Below, piece after piece: positions 34,687 through 44,136 of a DNA stretch of 64,000 nt (within the stretch, counting starts at the first letter, position 1; each line of letters opens with the position of its first letter). The translations under genes and the position numbers were made by a program. Source of the stretch: Nisaea denitrificans DSM 18348. GTDB taxonomy: Bacteria; Pseudomonadota; Alphaproteobacteria; Thalassobaculales; Thalassobaculaceae. The notes under the pieces are model-generated. The model saw only the letters and a program-made list of their open reading frames with translations, was not told the origin of the DNA and searched no databases. Location of the stretch: the NCBI RefSeq assembly GCF_000426505.1, contig NZ_AUFM01000011.1, positions 1,947,021 to 2,011,020 of the forward strand. Reading direction: 5' to 3'.

Positions 34687-35500
34687 CAACAACACTCAAA
34701 CCGCCGGACCTGCCGTCTCCTGCCGCGATGTCGGCAAGATCTGGTCGGCAGGAACGTCACGCGCACACGAGGCGCTGGCCAATATCGACCTCGATATAGA
34801 GCCCGGTGAATTCGTCGTTCTGCTCGGCCCCTCGGGCTGCGGCAAGAGCACGCTGCTCTACCTCATCGCCGGACTGGAACAGCAGACCGGCGGCTCGCTT
34901 ACCTATTTCGGCGAGCAGGTGAAAGCTCCGTCACCGGACCGCAGCCTGATCTTTCAGGAAACCTCGCTCTTCCCGTGGCTCAGTGTCTGGGAAAATGTCA
35001 GCTTCGGCTTGCAAATCCGGGGCGAAAGCGAGCCGGATCGGCGGGCCGCGGCCAAGGATGTGCTGAAGCGTGTCGGTCTGACGGAGGCCGGATCGAAACG
35101 CCCGGACGAACTCTCAGGCGGCATGCGGCAACGCGTGGCTGTAGCCCGCGCGCTGGCGATGCGGCCCAGGGTTTTGCTGATGGATGAGCCGTTCGCGGCC
35201 CTGGATGTCCAGACACGGCAGAAGATGCAGGATTTCCTGATCGATGTCTGGCGGGATAGCGGTGCATCAGTCGTCTTCGTCACCCACCATATTGACGAGG
35301 CTGTCGCCCTTGCGGACCGGGTCTGTGTCTTCACGTCCCGCCCGGGACGGATCAAGGAAACCGTGAAGGTAGACCTGCCGCGCCCGAGAGATCCGTTCTC
35401 GCCGGAATGCGAAGCGTTGCGAAAACGTCTGACGCAACTCCTCAAGGATGAAGTGGACCGCGCCTTCGCGGAACAGGAAGGCATGGCCGAAGCCGTCTGA
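34676..35500 (+). CDS. ABC transporter ATP-binding protein (SsuB/TauB type)
   Basis: A 274-residue ATPase. I favour the GTG at 34676, which has GGGGGT at the right distance; an ATG at 34655 in the same frame is the alternative. Walker A is GPSGCGKST, the Q-loop is FQETSLFPW, the signature LSGGMRQRVAVARAL, Walker B VLLMDEPFAALD, and the switch His follows in FVTHHIDEAV. It belongs to the nitrate/sulfonate/taurine class and completes the importer. Confidence 0.9.
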   Translation: MVSDNNTQTAGPAVSCRDVGKIWSAGTSRAHEALANIDLDIEPGEFVVLLGPSGCGKSTLLYLIAGLEQQTGGSLTYFGEQVKAPSPDRSLIFQETSLFPWLSVWENVSFGLQIRGESEPDRRAAAKDVLKRVGLTEAGSKRPDELSGGMRQRVAVARALAMRPRVLLMDEPFAALDVQTRQKMQDFLIDVWRDSGASVVFVTHHIDEAVALADRVCVFTSRPGRIKETVKVDLPRPRDPFSPECEALRKRLTQLLKDEVDRAFAEQEGMAEAV

Positions 35501-35556
35501 CCGGCGGCGTCTCAGGCCTAATCCAACATCCCAGTTTTTAATAGTGGAGCGACTCC

Positions 35557-37095
35557 ATGACCAGTTGCCTGATCAGAAGCCGCGCGATGATCGCGCGCAC
35601 CATCGACCGCGAAACAGCGGAGATTATCGACGACGGCGCCGTTCTTCAGGAAGACGGTATCATCACCCAGATCGGCACCTATGCCGACCTGTCCCGCAAG
35701 AATCCGGACGTGCCGGTCGTCGGCACTGGGCAGGAAATCATGATGCCCGGCTTCGTCAACGGCCATCACCATGTCGGCCTGACACCGGTCCAGCTCGGCT
35801 CACCCGACATGCCGCTGGAGCTCTGGTTCATCACCCGGATGATCTGCCGCAATGTGAATGTCTATCTCGATACCCTTTATTCAGCCTTCGAGATGATCGC
35901 CTCCGGTATCACCACAGTGCAGCATATCCACGGCTGGATGCCCGGAAAGATCAATCAGGTCGAGGGCTATTCCGAACAAGTGCTGAAAGCCTATGACGAT
36001 ATCGGCATGCGGGCGTCCTACTGCTTCGCCCTGCGCGACCAGAACCGTCTGGTCTATCAGGCAGACGAGGAATTCGTCGCATCCCTGCCGAAAGAGCTGC
36101 AAGACCCCATGAAACGCTGGTTCGAGCGCTTCGAGATGGGCCTCGACGAATCGATGGCGATGTTCGAGAGCCTGCACGGCAAGCACCAGAGCAAGTCACG
36201 CACCAAGATCCAGCTTGCCCCGGCCAACCTGCACTGGTGCTCCGACGCAGCGCTGACAGCGCTCTCCGACGCATCGAAGAAATACGATGCGCCGATGCAC
36301 ATGCACCTCGTTGAAACCGCATACCAGAAGGAATATGCGCGACGCAGGGGCGACTGCACCGCGCTCGAATATCTTGACCGGTTCGACATGCTGAGCCCGC
36401 GCCTGACGCTGGGACACGGGGTCTGGCTGAACGAGAGCGATATCGACCGGATCGCCGAGACCGGGGTCTGCGTTTGTCACAACTGCTCGTCTAACTTCCG
36501 CCTTCGGTCGGGGTTGGCGGCGTTGAACGTGTTCGAGATCAAGGGGGTAAACACCGCCATCGGCCTCGACGAGGCAGGCATCAATGATGACCGGGACATG
36601 CTGCAGGAAATGCGGATGGTCTTGCGGGCGCACCGCGTGCCTGGCATGGACGACGTAGTCCCGACCTCCCCTCAGGTCCTGCGCATGGCGACATCAGGGG
36701 GAGCCAAAACAACACCTTTCGGAGACAGTATCGGAAGCCTGGAAGTGGGCAAGAAAGCCGATCTGTCGCTGATCGACTGGAAACAGGTTTCCTACCCCTA
36801 TCTCGACGAGGAAATGCCCCTGCTCGATGCCGTGATGCAACGCGCCAAAACCGAAGGCGTCCGCATGGTGATGTGCGACGGCGAGATCATCTATCGCGAC
36901 GGCGTGTTCACCAAGGTCGACAAGGAAGGCGCCTTGAAAGCGCTGCACGATGACCTTCAGTCCGCGCTTTCCAATGACGAGGTGGAACGCCGGCAGCTCT
37001 CCAAGGCGCTGCTGCCGCATGTGAAAAAGTTCTACGAAAACTACTTTGACCCGGCCAAGCACGAGCCATTTTACAAGCCGAGTTCACGGATCTAA
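35557..37095 (+). CDS. Amidohydrolase-superfamily aminohydrolase (AtzB/guanine-deaminase-like)
   Basis: A 512-residue metal-dependent hydrolase. Mononuclear-site ligands are visible: HHH in PGFVNGHHHVGL, His in MHMHLVET, His in LGHGVWLNE and Asp in GLDEAGINDD. The C-terminal beta-sandwich ends with GSLEVGKKADLSLIDW. It resembles enzymes that remove amino groups or other substituents from triazines, purines or S-adenosylhomocysteine. It is 56 bases after the ABC ATPase gene, so the imported compound is probably its substrate. The length is about 50 residues above the family norm because of a C-terminal extension. Confidence 0.85.
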   Translation: MTSCLIRSRAMIARTIDRETAEIIDDGAVLQEDGIITQIGTYADLSRKNPDVPVVGTGQEIMMPGFVNGHHHVGLTPVQLGSPDMPLELWFITRMICRNVNVYLDTLYSAFEMIASGITTVQHIHGWMPGKINQVEGYSEQVLKAYDDIGMRASYCFALRDQNRLVYQADEEFVASLPKELQDPMKRWFERFEMGLDESMAMFESLHGKHQSKSRTKIQLAPANLHWCSDAALTALSDASKKYDAPMHMHLVETAYQKEYARRRGDCTALEYLDRFDMLSPRLTLGHGVWLNESDIDRIAETGVCVCHNCSSNFRLRSGLAALNVFEIKGVNTAIGLDEAGINDDRDMLQEMRMVLRAHRVPGMDDVVPTSPQVLRMATSGGAKTTPFGDSIGSLEVGKKADLSLIDWKQVSYPYLDEEMPLLDAVMQRAKTEGVRMVMCDGEIIYRDGVFTKVDKEGALKALHDDLQSALSNDEVERRQLSKALLPHVKKFYENYFDPAKHEPFYKPSSRI

Positions 37096-37107
37096 CGCTC
37101 AAAACAA

Positions 37108-37140
37108 TCCGGGGAGAAAGGTCAGAGCGCCCTCCCCGGA
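37108..37140. terminator. Terminator between convergent genes
   Basis: TCCGGGGAG (37108-37116) pairs with CTCCCCGGA (37132-37140). It lies between the stops of the aminohydrolase (plus) and the acetyltransferase (minus); no strong U-tract on either side. Confidence 0.6.
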
Positions 37141-37146
37141 CTTGTC

Positions 37147-37992
37147 CTAACCAAGCTCGAAGGTGGTGACGCCATAAACCCGCTCTAGATCGACGCCGGG
37201 CGCGGCCCCGCGGTACATTCGGGCCGTCTCGAATACCGGCTCCAGACCCAGCGCGCGGGCAAGCGCGACGGCTTCCCCATTCGGCTCCGGCGTATCAAGG
37301 AAAACCTCGCCATCTCCCGCCGTGTCTATGGCTGCTTTCGCAAGCTGACGCGCAACCGCCGGATCATCGGCAAAGAGCGGTCCAATCTTCGCGCCTGCGC
37401 GGCACGGCCGGACCACGGCGTAGCCCACGAGCACACCCTCCCGCATCGCTGCGAACCCGGTATGTCCCGGCGCAGAGATCCAGGCCTCCAGAAAACGTTC
37501 GCGCGGCGCCGGGAACAGCTTCCGGTCATAGGCAAGCAGTTCATCGGAAGGCACGGTGAGCGGCTTCAGGAACGCCATATCCTCAACGACCAGCGCTTTC
37601 GGCACACCACCAAAGCGAATGTTCCGGTAAGCGAAATCAAAGCCGGAGCGTTTGTAGTTTTCCTGCTCCGCCACAACCCCGTCGAGCCCGACAATTCGCT
37701 CTCCCGCATGAGCCATTCCGGCCTTCCAGAGTGTGAAGCCATAGCCCTTGCCGCGAAAATCCGGGTGCACGATGTAGAAGCCGAGAAAGGAGAAGCCTGC
37801 ATCGTAATTTATTACCGAGATCGAGGCTATCATGCGGCCATCGATAAAGCCGCCGATAAAACCTTCCGGGTCTACCGATGTGAAACAGCCCGCATCGCTG
37901 GCGCCCGGGTTCCAGCCCTCGGCAGCAGCCCAGCCGACCGCCTCCTCGACCTCAGCTCCCGTCATTGTGCGGATTGTATAATCCTGCTCCAT
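37147..37992 (-). CDS. Two-domain GNAT acetyltransferase
   Basis: A 281-residue protein. The N-terminal domain (about 1-130) is a GNAT fold with the acetyl-CoA loop PDFRGKGYGFTLW. The C-terminal half (about 150-280) is the second GNAT-like domain often found with it (LFADDPAVARQLAKAA ... LGLEPVFETARMYRG). Substrate unknown. It ends the divergent block and lies upstream of the intact racemase gene by 14 bases (transcribed racemase first is not possible; acetyltransferase precedes racemase on the minus strand). Confidence 0.85.
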   Translation of the reverse strand: MEQDYTIRTMTGAEVEEAVGWAAAEGWNPGASDAGCFTSVDPEGFIGGFIDGRMIASISVINYDAGFSFLGFYIVHPDFRGKGYGFTLWKAGMAHAGERIVGLDGVVAEQENYKRSGFDFAYRNIRFGGVPKALVVEDMAFLKPLTVPSDELLAYDRKLFPAPRERFLEAWISAPGHTGFAAMREGVLVGYAVVRPCRAGAKIGPLFADDPAVARQLAKAAIDTAGDGEVFLDTPEPNGEAVALARALGLEPVFETARMYRGAAPGVDLERVYGVTTFELG

Positions 37993-38006
37993 CTCTCAGG
38001 CCTCCA

Positions 38007-38747
38007 TCATTCAGCTTTTGGGGCGGCGGCCGCAAAGGCTCCGCCATAAGTCTTCGGCCTCGGGCTGTCATAGGCCAGACGCTTGCATGTCTTCAGGCCA
38101 AGCCCGACCAATGCTTCAGAGAATTTCACTGCCGCCGCCACACCGTCGATCACCGGCACTCCGGTCTCTTTCGTCAGCGCCTCGGCCAGATCCGTCATCC
38201 CGGCACAGCCCAGCAGGACAGCTTCCGCATGGTCCTGCTCGATAGCGGCGATCACTTCCTCTCGCACCTTGGCTGCAGCACCGCCGCCTTCCTCTTCCAG
38301 CGCCAGCACCGGAATCTCGGCGGAACGGACCCGGCGGCACTGCCGCTCGAAACCGTATTTGAACGCCAGCGCCTCGATGATCGGCACCGCGCGCGGCAGC
38401 GTCGTGACAACGGAAAAGCCGTGCCCGACCATGGAGGCCGCCGCCATCGCCGCCTCGCAAATGCCAATCACCGGAATATCGAGCAGCTCGCGACAGGCTT
38501 CGAGACCCGGATCGTCGAAACAGGCGATGACCAAGGCGTCGGCGCCATCCGCCGCGCCCTTTCGCGCCTCGTCCAGCAGACCGGGCAAGCAATAGGCCTC
38601 GTCATAGTGCCCCTCGATGCTGACAGGCCCATCCAGTGGATTGACCGCAACAATCTCCGTACCCGGCGCGGCGACGGCACGCGCGGTCTCGCGGATCTTG
38701 TCCGTCATGGAATCAGTTGTGTTCGGATTGATAACGAGGATCTTCAT
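38007..38747 (-). CDS. hyuA: Hydantoin racemase (Asp/Glu racemase family)
   Basis: A 246-residue protein from the ATG at 38747 (MKILVINPNTTDSMTDKI). Both catalytic cysteines are present, Cys76 in VIACFDDPG and Cys181 in LLGCAGM, the same numbers as in the characterised Sinorhizobium enzyme. It should interconvert D- and L-5-substituted hydantoins and so feed the D-hydantoinase encoded 7 kb to the left; allantoin racemisation is an alternative. On the minus strand it is transcribed before the GNAT gene, 14 bases apart, so the two probably share an mRNA. Confidence 0.87.
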   Translation of the reverse strand: MKILVINPNTTDSMTDKIRETARAVAAPGTEIVAVNPLDGPVSIEGHYDEAYCLPGLLDEARKGAADGADALVIACFDDPGLEACRELLDIPVIGICEAAMAAASMVGHGFSVVTTLPRAVPIIEALAFKYGFERQCRRVRSAEIPVLALEEEGGGAAAKVREEVIAAIEQDHAEAVLLGCAGMTDLAEALTKETGVPVIDGVAAAVKFSEALVGLGLKTCKRLAYDSPRPKTYGGAFAAAAPKAE

Positions 38748-39066
38748 TGGCTTGAACACCTTAACATTCCCAGGGACATCGCCAAACTTTCTCCATCGAA
38801 CCGAGAAAATCTGCAGCGGCATGAGGTCGTTCACCTTGCCGCTTCCTGCGGAGCCAGCTCACGACGACAAACATATTGCCTGTAATTAATGCGGATACCA
38901 GCGCCTCTCTTATCCGTAACCAAAAGCACGACACCTGTGCCGAGGACCGGGCGTAGACAGCCGACGGCGCTTTCTGCGAAGATTGCTGTCCATTCAGCTT
39001 GCATCCAGCAGATATATTGTAATCGCGGCCCGCCAGTCCCGCGCAGCCGCCGAAGGACCCGCAGCC
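38748..39066. promoter_or_regulatory. Divergent promoter region, racemase and DMT exporter
   Basis: About 320 bases between two divergent genes. It should contain promoters in both directions. An AT-rich word around 38875-38890 (TTGCCTGTAATTAATG) is a candidate core. I found no clear operator, repeat or small gene. Confidence 0.35.
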
Positions 39067-40059
39067 GTGGTCACCGAACCCGACGACAAGACTCCGCAAG
39101 AACCGCAGCACCCGGAGTCCGCACCGACCATTTTCAGTAAGTCCGCAACTTACCTCGCGGTGCTGGGAAAACCGATCACAGGCCCCTTCAGAGCGCTGCC
39201 CGGCAACGCACGCGGCGCCATATGGGTCGCCATCGCCGCACTCTTCTTTACCGTCATGGTCGCGCTGATCAAATCAATCGGCGATACAATCCCGGTCGTG
39301 CAAATCCTGCTGTTCCGGCAAATCGTGATGACCTGCACGGTGATGCCAGTCTTGGTCTCCGGCTTCCCGGATATTCTGAAAACCCGCCATCTGGGACTGC
39401 ATCTGACCCGCGTTGTCCTGGCCCTGATCGCCATGACCTGCGGCTTTACCGCTGTGGTTCACCTGCCCCTGGCGGAAGCCACCGCCCTCGGTTTTGCCAA
39501 GAGCCTGTTCGTCACTATTTTCGCCATGGTCGTACTGTCGGAAGTCGCCGGACCCCGGCGCTGGTTCGCGGTCCTGATTGGCTTTGCCGGTGTGCTGGTA
39601 ATGGTTCAGCCCGGCCCGGGCGGGCTGAATATCTATTCCGTTCTGGCCGTTGTCGCGGCTGCCGCGGCCGCTGCCGTCATGGTCATCATCCGCAAAGTTT
39701 CCCAGTTCGACCGCCCGGTAACCATCCTCAGCTACCAAGCCATCATGGTCGGCTTCCTTATGGTGCCACCAGCCATTTACTTCTGGGTCACGCCAAGCCT
39801 CCACGAATGGATGATCATGGGACTGATCGGCCTGTTCTCGGTCTGCGGACAATTGTCCAACATCCATGGTTTCAAGGAGGGGGAAGCCTCTGCCGTGGCT
39901 CCGATGGATTACATCCGCCTGGTTTTCGCGACGATCATTGGTTTCGCCGTATTTGCCGAGATTCCCGATCTCGAGACGACGATCGGAGCCATCATCATCA
40001 TCGCCACCTCGCTTTACACCGTCAGAGCGGAGAAACGCGCGGCAACCGCCAGGAAGTAG
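39067..40059 (+). CDS. DMT-superfamily (EamA) transporter
   Basis: A 330-residue membrane protein if started at the GTG at 39067, with GAAGGA ten bases upstream; the frame is open to a TTG at 38983. After a hydrophilic, Pro-rich N-terminus of about 50 residues come ten helices in two EamA repeats (FFTVMVALIKSIGDTIPVVQILLFRQ in the first, AAAAAVMVIIRKVSQFD at the second). Members export amino acids or metabolites. The substrate is unknown. Confidence 0.82.
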   Translation: MVTEPDDKTPQEPQHPESAPTIFSKSATYLAVLGKPITGPFRALPGNARGAIWVAIAALFFTVMVALIKSIGDTIPVVQILLFRQIVMTCTVMPVLVSGFPDILKTRHLGLHLTRVVLALIAMTCGFTAVVHLPLAEATALGFAKSLFVTIFAMVVLSEVAGPRRWFAVLIGFAGVLVMVQPGPGGLNIYSVLAVVAAAAAAAVMVIIRKVSQFDRPVTILSYQAIMVGFLMVPPAIYFWVTPSLHEWMIMGLIGLFSVCGQLSNIHGFKEGEASAVAPMDYIRLVFATIIGFAVFAEIPDLETTIGAIIIIATSLYTVRAEKRAATARK

Positions 40060-40064
40060 CCAGA

Positions 40065-40101
40065 GCCGGGCACCCTGCATGCAGCCTGCAGAGTACCCGG
40101 C
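40065..40101. terminator. Stem-loop between convergent genes
   Basis: GCCGGG (40065-40070) pairs with CCCGGC (40096-40101), with an inner CTGCATGCAG palindrome. It lies between the DMT exporter and transaminase stops and can serve as a shared terminator. Confidence 0.45.
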
Positions 40102-40114
40102 CGGAATCATATCA

Positions 40115-41494
40115 TCAGGCAGCGCCGAACACTTTCTCCACCGCCTTGACCGTGGCGCCGACGATGATGTCAGCCTCTTCCCGGGTCAGGCAGAGCGGCG
40201 GCGCGAAGCCGAGGATATCGCCCTGCGGCATGGCCCGGGCGATCACGCCCTGCTCCAGCAATGCCGCCGCCATGGCCGGGCCGATCTTGCGAGACGGGTC
40301 GAAGAAGGTCCGTTTCTCCTTGTCCTCGACGAACTCGACGGCGGCCAGCAGCCCCTCGCCCCGGACATCGCCGACATGGGCGTGGGAGCCGAGGGCATCG
40401 GCTAGGGCCTTGTTGAAATAGGCACCCATCTCCTTCGCATTGCCGACCAGGCCGAGCCGGTCGATCAGATCCAGGTTCGCGACACCGGCGGCGGCCCCGA
40501 TCGGGTGCGCCGAATAGGTCCAGCCATGGCCGATTGGGCCAAGCTCGTCCGTGCCCTGCTCCAACACCTTCCAGACCCTGTCCGAAATGATCGAGCCGGA
40601 CAGCGGCGCATAGGCCGAGGTCAGCCCCTTGGCGATGGTGATGATATCCGCCTCGATACCGTAATGGTCGGAGCCCATCATCGAGCCGAGCCGTCCGAAG
40701 CCGGTCACCACCTCGTCAGCGATCAGCAGGATGTCATGCTTCTTCAGGACGGCCTGGATCGCGGCCCAGTAACCGGCCGGCGGCGGAACGATGCCGCCGG
40801 TGCCGAGCACAGGCTCGCCGATGAAGGCGGCGATGGTGTCAGCGCCTTCACGCTCGATCAACGCTTCCAGCTCGGAGGCGCAATGGGCGGTGAAATCCGC
40901 TTCGCTCTGGGCAAGGTCCGGGCGGCGGAAATAATACGGGGCATCGGTGTGGATGACCTGCGACAGCGGCAGGTCGAACTTCTTGTGGAACAGCTCAAGC
41001 CCGGTCAGCGATCCGGTCACCAGCCCGGAGCCGTGATAGCCGCGCCAGCGCGAGATGATCTTCTTCTTTTCCGGCCGGCCGAGCACGTTGTTGTAGTACC
41101 AGACCAGCTTCACGTTGGTTTCGTTCGCGTCCGAGCCGCCAAGACCGAAATAGACCTTCGACATGTTCGACGGCGCCCGGTCGAGCACCATCTTGGACAG
41201 CGTGATCGAGGCTTCGGTGCCGTGCCCGACATAGGAATGATAGTAGGCCAGCTCTTTCGCCTGCGCAGCGATAGCCTCGGCGATTTCCGGACGGCCATAG
41301 CCGACATTGACGCAATAGAGGCCGGCGAACCCGTCCAGCATCTTCTTGCCGTCCCGGTCCTCGATATAGACGCCGGAGCCGCCGGTGATCACCCGCGTCG
41401 GGGTTTCCCCGCGCGCATGCTGGGCAAGATGGGTCGAGGGATGGAAGAAATTCTCCCGGTCCCACTGAGCGAGCTGGTCGTTGGTAAGCATCAT
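40115..41494 (-). CDS. Class III aminotransferase, possible DoeD in ectoine degradation
   Basis: A 459-residue PLP enzyme of the omega-amino-acid class. The PLP Lys is in ITIAKGLTSAYAPLSG, the Asp that binds the ring nitrogen in LLIADEVVTGFGR, and the conserved GGSDANET is present. Family members act on beta-alanine, GABA or diaminobutyrate with pyruvate. Downstream of an AsnC gene in an ectoine cluster, it is a good candidate for the diaminobutyrate transaminase (DoeD role), which forms aspartate semialdehyde. No semialdehyde dehydrogenase gene follows. Confidence 0.85.
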   Translation of the reverse strand: MMLTNDQLAQWDRENFFHPSTHLAQHARGETPTRVITGGSGVYIEDRDGKKMLDGFAGLYCVNVGYGRPEIAEAIAAQAKELAYYHSYVGHGTEASITLSKMVLDRAPSNMSKVYFGLGGSDANETNVKLVWYYNNVLGRPEKKKIISRWRGYHGSGLVTGSLTGLELFHKKFDLPLSQVIHTDAPYYFRRPDLAQSEADFTAHCASELEALIEREGADTIAAFIGEPVLGTGGIVPPPAGYWAAIQAVLKKHDILLIADEVVTGFGRLGSMMGSDHYGIEADIITIAKGLTSAYAPLSGSIISDRVWKVLEQGTDELGPIGHGWTYSAHPIGAAAGVANLDLIDRLGLVGNAKEMGAYFNKALADALGSHAHVGDVRGEGLLAAVEFVEDKEKRTFFDPSRKIGPAMAAALLEQGVIARAMPQGDILGFAPPLCLTREEADIIVGATVKAVEKVFGAA

Positions 41495-41646
41495 GATTCC
41501 TTATCGCTGCGGCGCGGGCCGGACGGCCCAAGGCTGTTCACCGGAGAGCCTAGTGCCGGAACCGGCGAAGATCTGACTGAACTCCTCTCCCATGACAGAG
41601 AGTTTTTCGGTTGAGACACATTGAGCCGGGTGATTTTTCTGCCGGA

Positions 41647-42129
41647 TCAGGTGCCGGCGAACAACTCCACCGGGATCGCGCCGCCCGCCTTCACTTCCTT
41701 GGTGACGATGTAGCTGTAATAGCGCTTCAGTCCCGCCTCGCTTTCCAGCATCCGGTCTATCAGGCTCTGGTAGCTGGTGACGTTTCGGGTCACGACCTGG
41801 AAGAGATAATCGAGCCCGCCGCCAAGCGCCCAGCATCCGATGATCTCCGGCTCGCGCCCGACCGCTTCCTCAAACCGGACGAAATCCTCATTCCGGTGGT
41901 TTTCAAGCTCTGCCGTCACGAAGACCGTGACATGTTCCGCGAACAACTCCAGTGCGATCCGCGCCCCGTAACCACGCACAATGCCCGCCGCTTCCAGACG
42001 CTGCAGCCGCTCCCAGCATGGCGTGTTGGACAGGTTCACCCGCCGCGCCAGATCGGATTTCGAGATCCGTCCTTCCTGCTGCAGAATGGCGAGGATCTTC
42101 ACATCCCGGGCATCGAGCTTCAGCGCCAT
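41647..42129 (-). CDS. AsnC/Lrp-family regulator (DoeX-like)
   Basis: A 160-residue protein from the ATG at 42129 (MALKLDARDVKILAILQQEGR); the frame is open further upstream through eutC but not homologous. N-terminal helix-turn-helix (ISKSDLARRVNLSNTPCWERLQRLEAAGIV) and C-terminal RAM ligand domain (LGGGLDYLFQVVTRNVTSYQSLI). The Lrp-like regulator in ectoine-degradation clusters senses a pathway intermediate. It is two bases downstream of eutC. Confidence 0.88.
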   Translation of the reverse strand: MALKLDARDVKILAILQQEGRISKSDLARRVNLSNTPCWERLQRLEAAGIVRGYGARIALELFAEHVTVFVTAELENHRNEDFVRFEEAVGREPEIIGCWALGGGLDYLFQVVTRNVTSYQSLIDRMLESEAGLKRYYSYIVTKEVKAGGAIPVELFAGT

Positions 42130-42131
42130 GA

Positions 42132-43121
42132 TCAGGAAGCGATCCGGCTGCCGGCCCCGGCCTGAACGGCCAGGGAAACCACGTGGGTGGCGATTGCCGT
42201 GTCCTGCGCGCCGGTGCCCGTCAGGTCCGCGAAAGTGATATCCGAGGCCGACTTGCGGCCGGGCGCCTGCCCGGCGACGACATCGCCCAGCTCCGGGAAC
42301 GCCTTGTCGGCATCGACCATACCGGCCTCGATGGCAGCCCGCAGCTCGCCCTGAATCCGGCACTGGCTGAGCCGGTCCGGCACATAGGCATCCACCCGGC
42401 GGAACACCTTCGGATCGATCTCCACCTTGCCCGGCTGGTCCGATCCCATGGCGGTGATATGCAGCCCCGGATGCAGCCAATCCGCCTGCAGGACCGGCGC
42501 GCGCGCCGGTGTGGTGGTGACGACGAGCTGGCTTTCGGCGACAAGCCGGGCGGGATCAGTTTCGACACGGGCTTCAATACCGAGCTTTTCCGCCAGATCG
42601 GCGGCGCAACTCTTCGCATGTGCCGGGTCACGCCCCCAGACCAGCACCCGTCTGAACGGCCGGACCAGATGTGCCGCCTCGATCTGCAGGCGGGCCTGCA
42701 CCCCGGTGCCGATCACCCCGGCTGTGTGTACCTTGGGCGCCAGATGCCGGGCGGCGACGGCGCCGGCAGCGGCGGTGCGTATGTCCGTCAGATACCCGTT
42801 ATCGAGCAGCATCGCGTCCACCAGCCCTGTCTTCGCCGAAAACAGGATCATCAGCCCGTTCAGGCTCGGCAGGCCGAGCTTCGGATTGTCGAAGAACCCC
42901 GGGCTGACCTTGATGGCGAAACCGTCGAAGCCCGGAATATAGGCGGTCTTCACATCGACCTCGCCATTCGCCGCCGGAATATCCATGGACAGGATCGGCG
43001 GCATGATGACCGCGCCCGAGGCCAGAGCCCGGAAGGCGCTCTCGACCACATCGACAACTTCCAGATCGAGTGTCGCCAGGGCGCGCAGGTCGACTTCGGT
43101 GAGAATGCGGATATCAGGCAT
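42132..43121 (-). CDS. eutC: Ectoine utilisation protein EutC (ornithine cyclodeaminase family)
   Basis: A 329-residue protein of the ornithine cyclodeaminase/mu-crystallin family. The Rossmann motif reads AGVIGTGVQARLQIEAA; upstream is the substrate-contact DIRTAAAGAVAARHLAP. The ATG at 43121 overlaps the eutB stop by eight bases. Ectoine clusters typically carry a eutB-eutC pair; together they are thought to shift ectoine or hydroxyectoine stereo- or hydroxyl chemistry, but the exact reaction is not settled. Confidence 0.85.
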   Translation of the reverse strand: MPDIRILTEVDLRALATLDLEVVDVVESAFRALASGAVIMPPILSMDIPAANGEVDVKTAYIPGFDGFAIKVSPGFFDNPKLGLPSLNGLMILFSAKTGLVDAMLLDNGYLTDIRTAAAGAVAARHLAPKVHTAGVIGTGVQARLQIEAAHLVRPFRRVLVWGRDPAHAKSCAADLAEKLGIEARVETDPARLVAESQLVVTTTPARAPVLQADWLHPGLHITAMGSDQPGKVEIDPKVFRRVDAYVPDRLSQCRIQGELRAAIEAGMVDADKAFPELGDVVAGQAPGRKSASDITFADLTGTGAQDTAIATHVVSLAVQAGAGSRIAS

Positions 43122-44136
43122 GATAGGGCTTTCCTTCGAGCGTGAGATCACCAAGGCGGATGGTACGCCCGGCCATGATATCCGCATGCATATTCATATC
43201 GAGATTGCGTCCGGTGATGATGGTCGCCACAGGACCTTCCAGATCCGGCAGTTTGCCCGCCAGCAGGGCCGCCGCACCGACGGCCGAGCCGCCTTCGCAG
43301 ACCATCCGGTCTTCGTAATAATGGCACTGCATGGCCCGGTAGATCTCCGCTTCGGTGACCAGCACAGTGTCGTCGATCAGCGCCCGGCACAGCGGCAGGG
43401 TCAGCCGGTTGTCGGCGCCAAGGCCGCCGCCGAGGGAATCCGCCAGACTCGGCACCTCCTCCACCGCGACATTCCGGCCCGCTTGCAGCGACTCATACAT
43501 CGCCGCGCCCCGGTCCATGGAAATCCCGATTACCCGAATGCCCGGCTTGCGCGCCTTCGCCGCCAGCGCGATCCCGGCGGCAAGGCCACCGCCTGAAAGC
43601 GGAATCAGCAGGGTCTCCAGATCCGGGCGACTGTCCAGCAGCTCAAGCCCGATGGTGCCCTGTCCCGCAATCACCAGCGGATCGTCAAAGGGCGGGATTT
43701 CAGCCAGACCTTCCTGCGCGACGAGGCGCCTGCTTTCTTCCGCCGCCTCGTCCTGAGACCGGCCAACAATCCTGACCTCCGCACCAAGCGCGCGAATGCC
43801 TTCAACCTTGGCGTCAGGGACCAGTTCGGACATGCAGATAATTGCGCGCAGACCGCGCGCGCGCGCCGCATAAGCGACCCCGCGCCCGTGATTGCCCGTA
43901 GAGCAACAGGTCACGCCAGGACAGTCGCCCGGCAGGACAGAGATGGCGTTCGCTGCGCCCCGGATCTTGAAGGCACCAATCGGCTGCGCGATCTCCAGCT
44001 TGAGCAGCACTTCCATGCCAGCCATCGAGGAAAGAAAGGGCGACGGCACCAACGGCGTCTCCACCGCTATCCCCGCAATGGCCGCCCGGGCCGCCGTCAC
44101 GTTCTCCAGCGATAATTCCCGGCGCCAATCGCTCAC
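43114..44136 (-). CDS. eutB: Ectoine utilisation protein EutB (threonine-dehydratase-like)
   Basis: A 340-residue fold-type II PLP enzyme. The start is placed at the GTG at 44136, with AAGGAAA ten bases upstream; ATG codons further back exist in frame but extend into the divergent promoter. The PLP Lys is in PIGAFKIRGAANAI, the phosphate loop is LSGGGLAAG, and STGNHGRG is the conserved Asn-loop. It resembles threonine dehydratase but belongs with eutC and doeA in ectoine catabolism. Divergent from doeA. Confidence 0.85.
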   Translation of the reverse strand: MSDWRRELSLENVTAARAAIAGIAVETPLVPSPFLSSMAGMEVLLKLEIAQPIGAFKIRGAANAISVLPGDCPGVTCCSTGNHGRGVAYAARARGLRAIICMSELVPDAKVEGIRALGAEVRIVGRSQDEAAEESRRLVAQEGLAEIPPFDDPLVIAGQGTIGLELLDSRPDLETLLIPLSGGGLAAGIALAAKARKPGIRVIGISMDRGAAMYESLQAGRNVAVEEVPSLADSLGGGLGADNRLTLPLCRALIDDTVLVTEAEIYRAMQCHYYEDRMVCEGGSAVGAAALLAGKLPDLEGPVATIITGRNLDMNMHADIMAGRTIRLGDLTLEGKPYHA

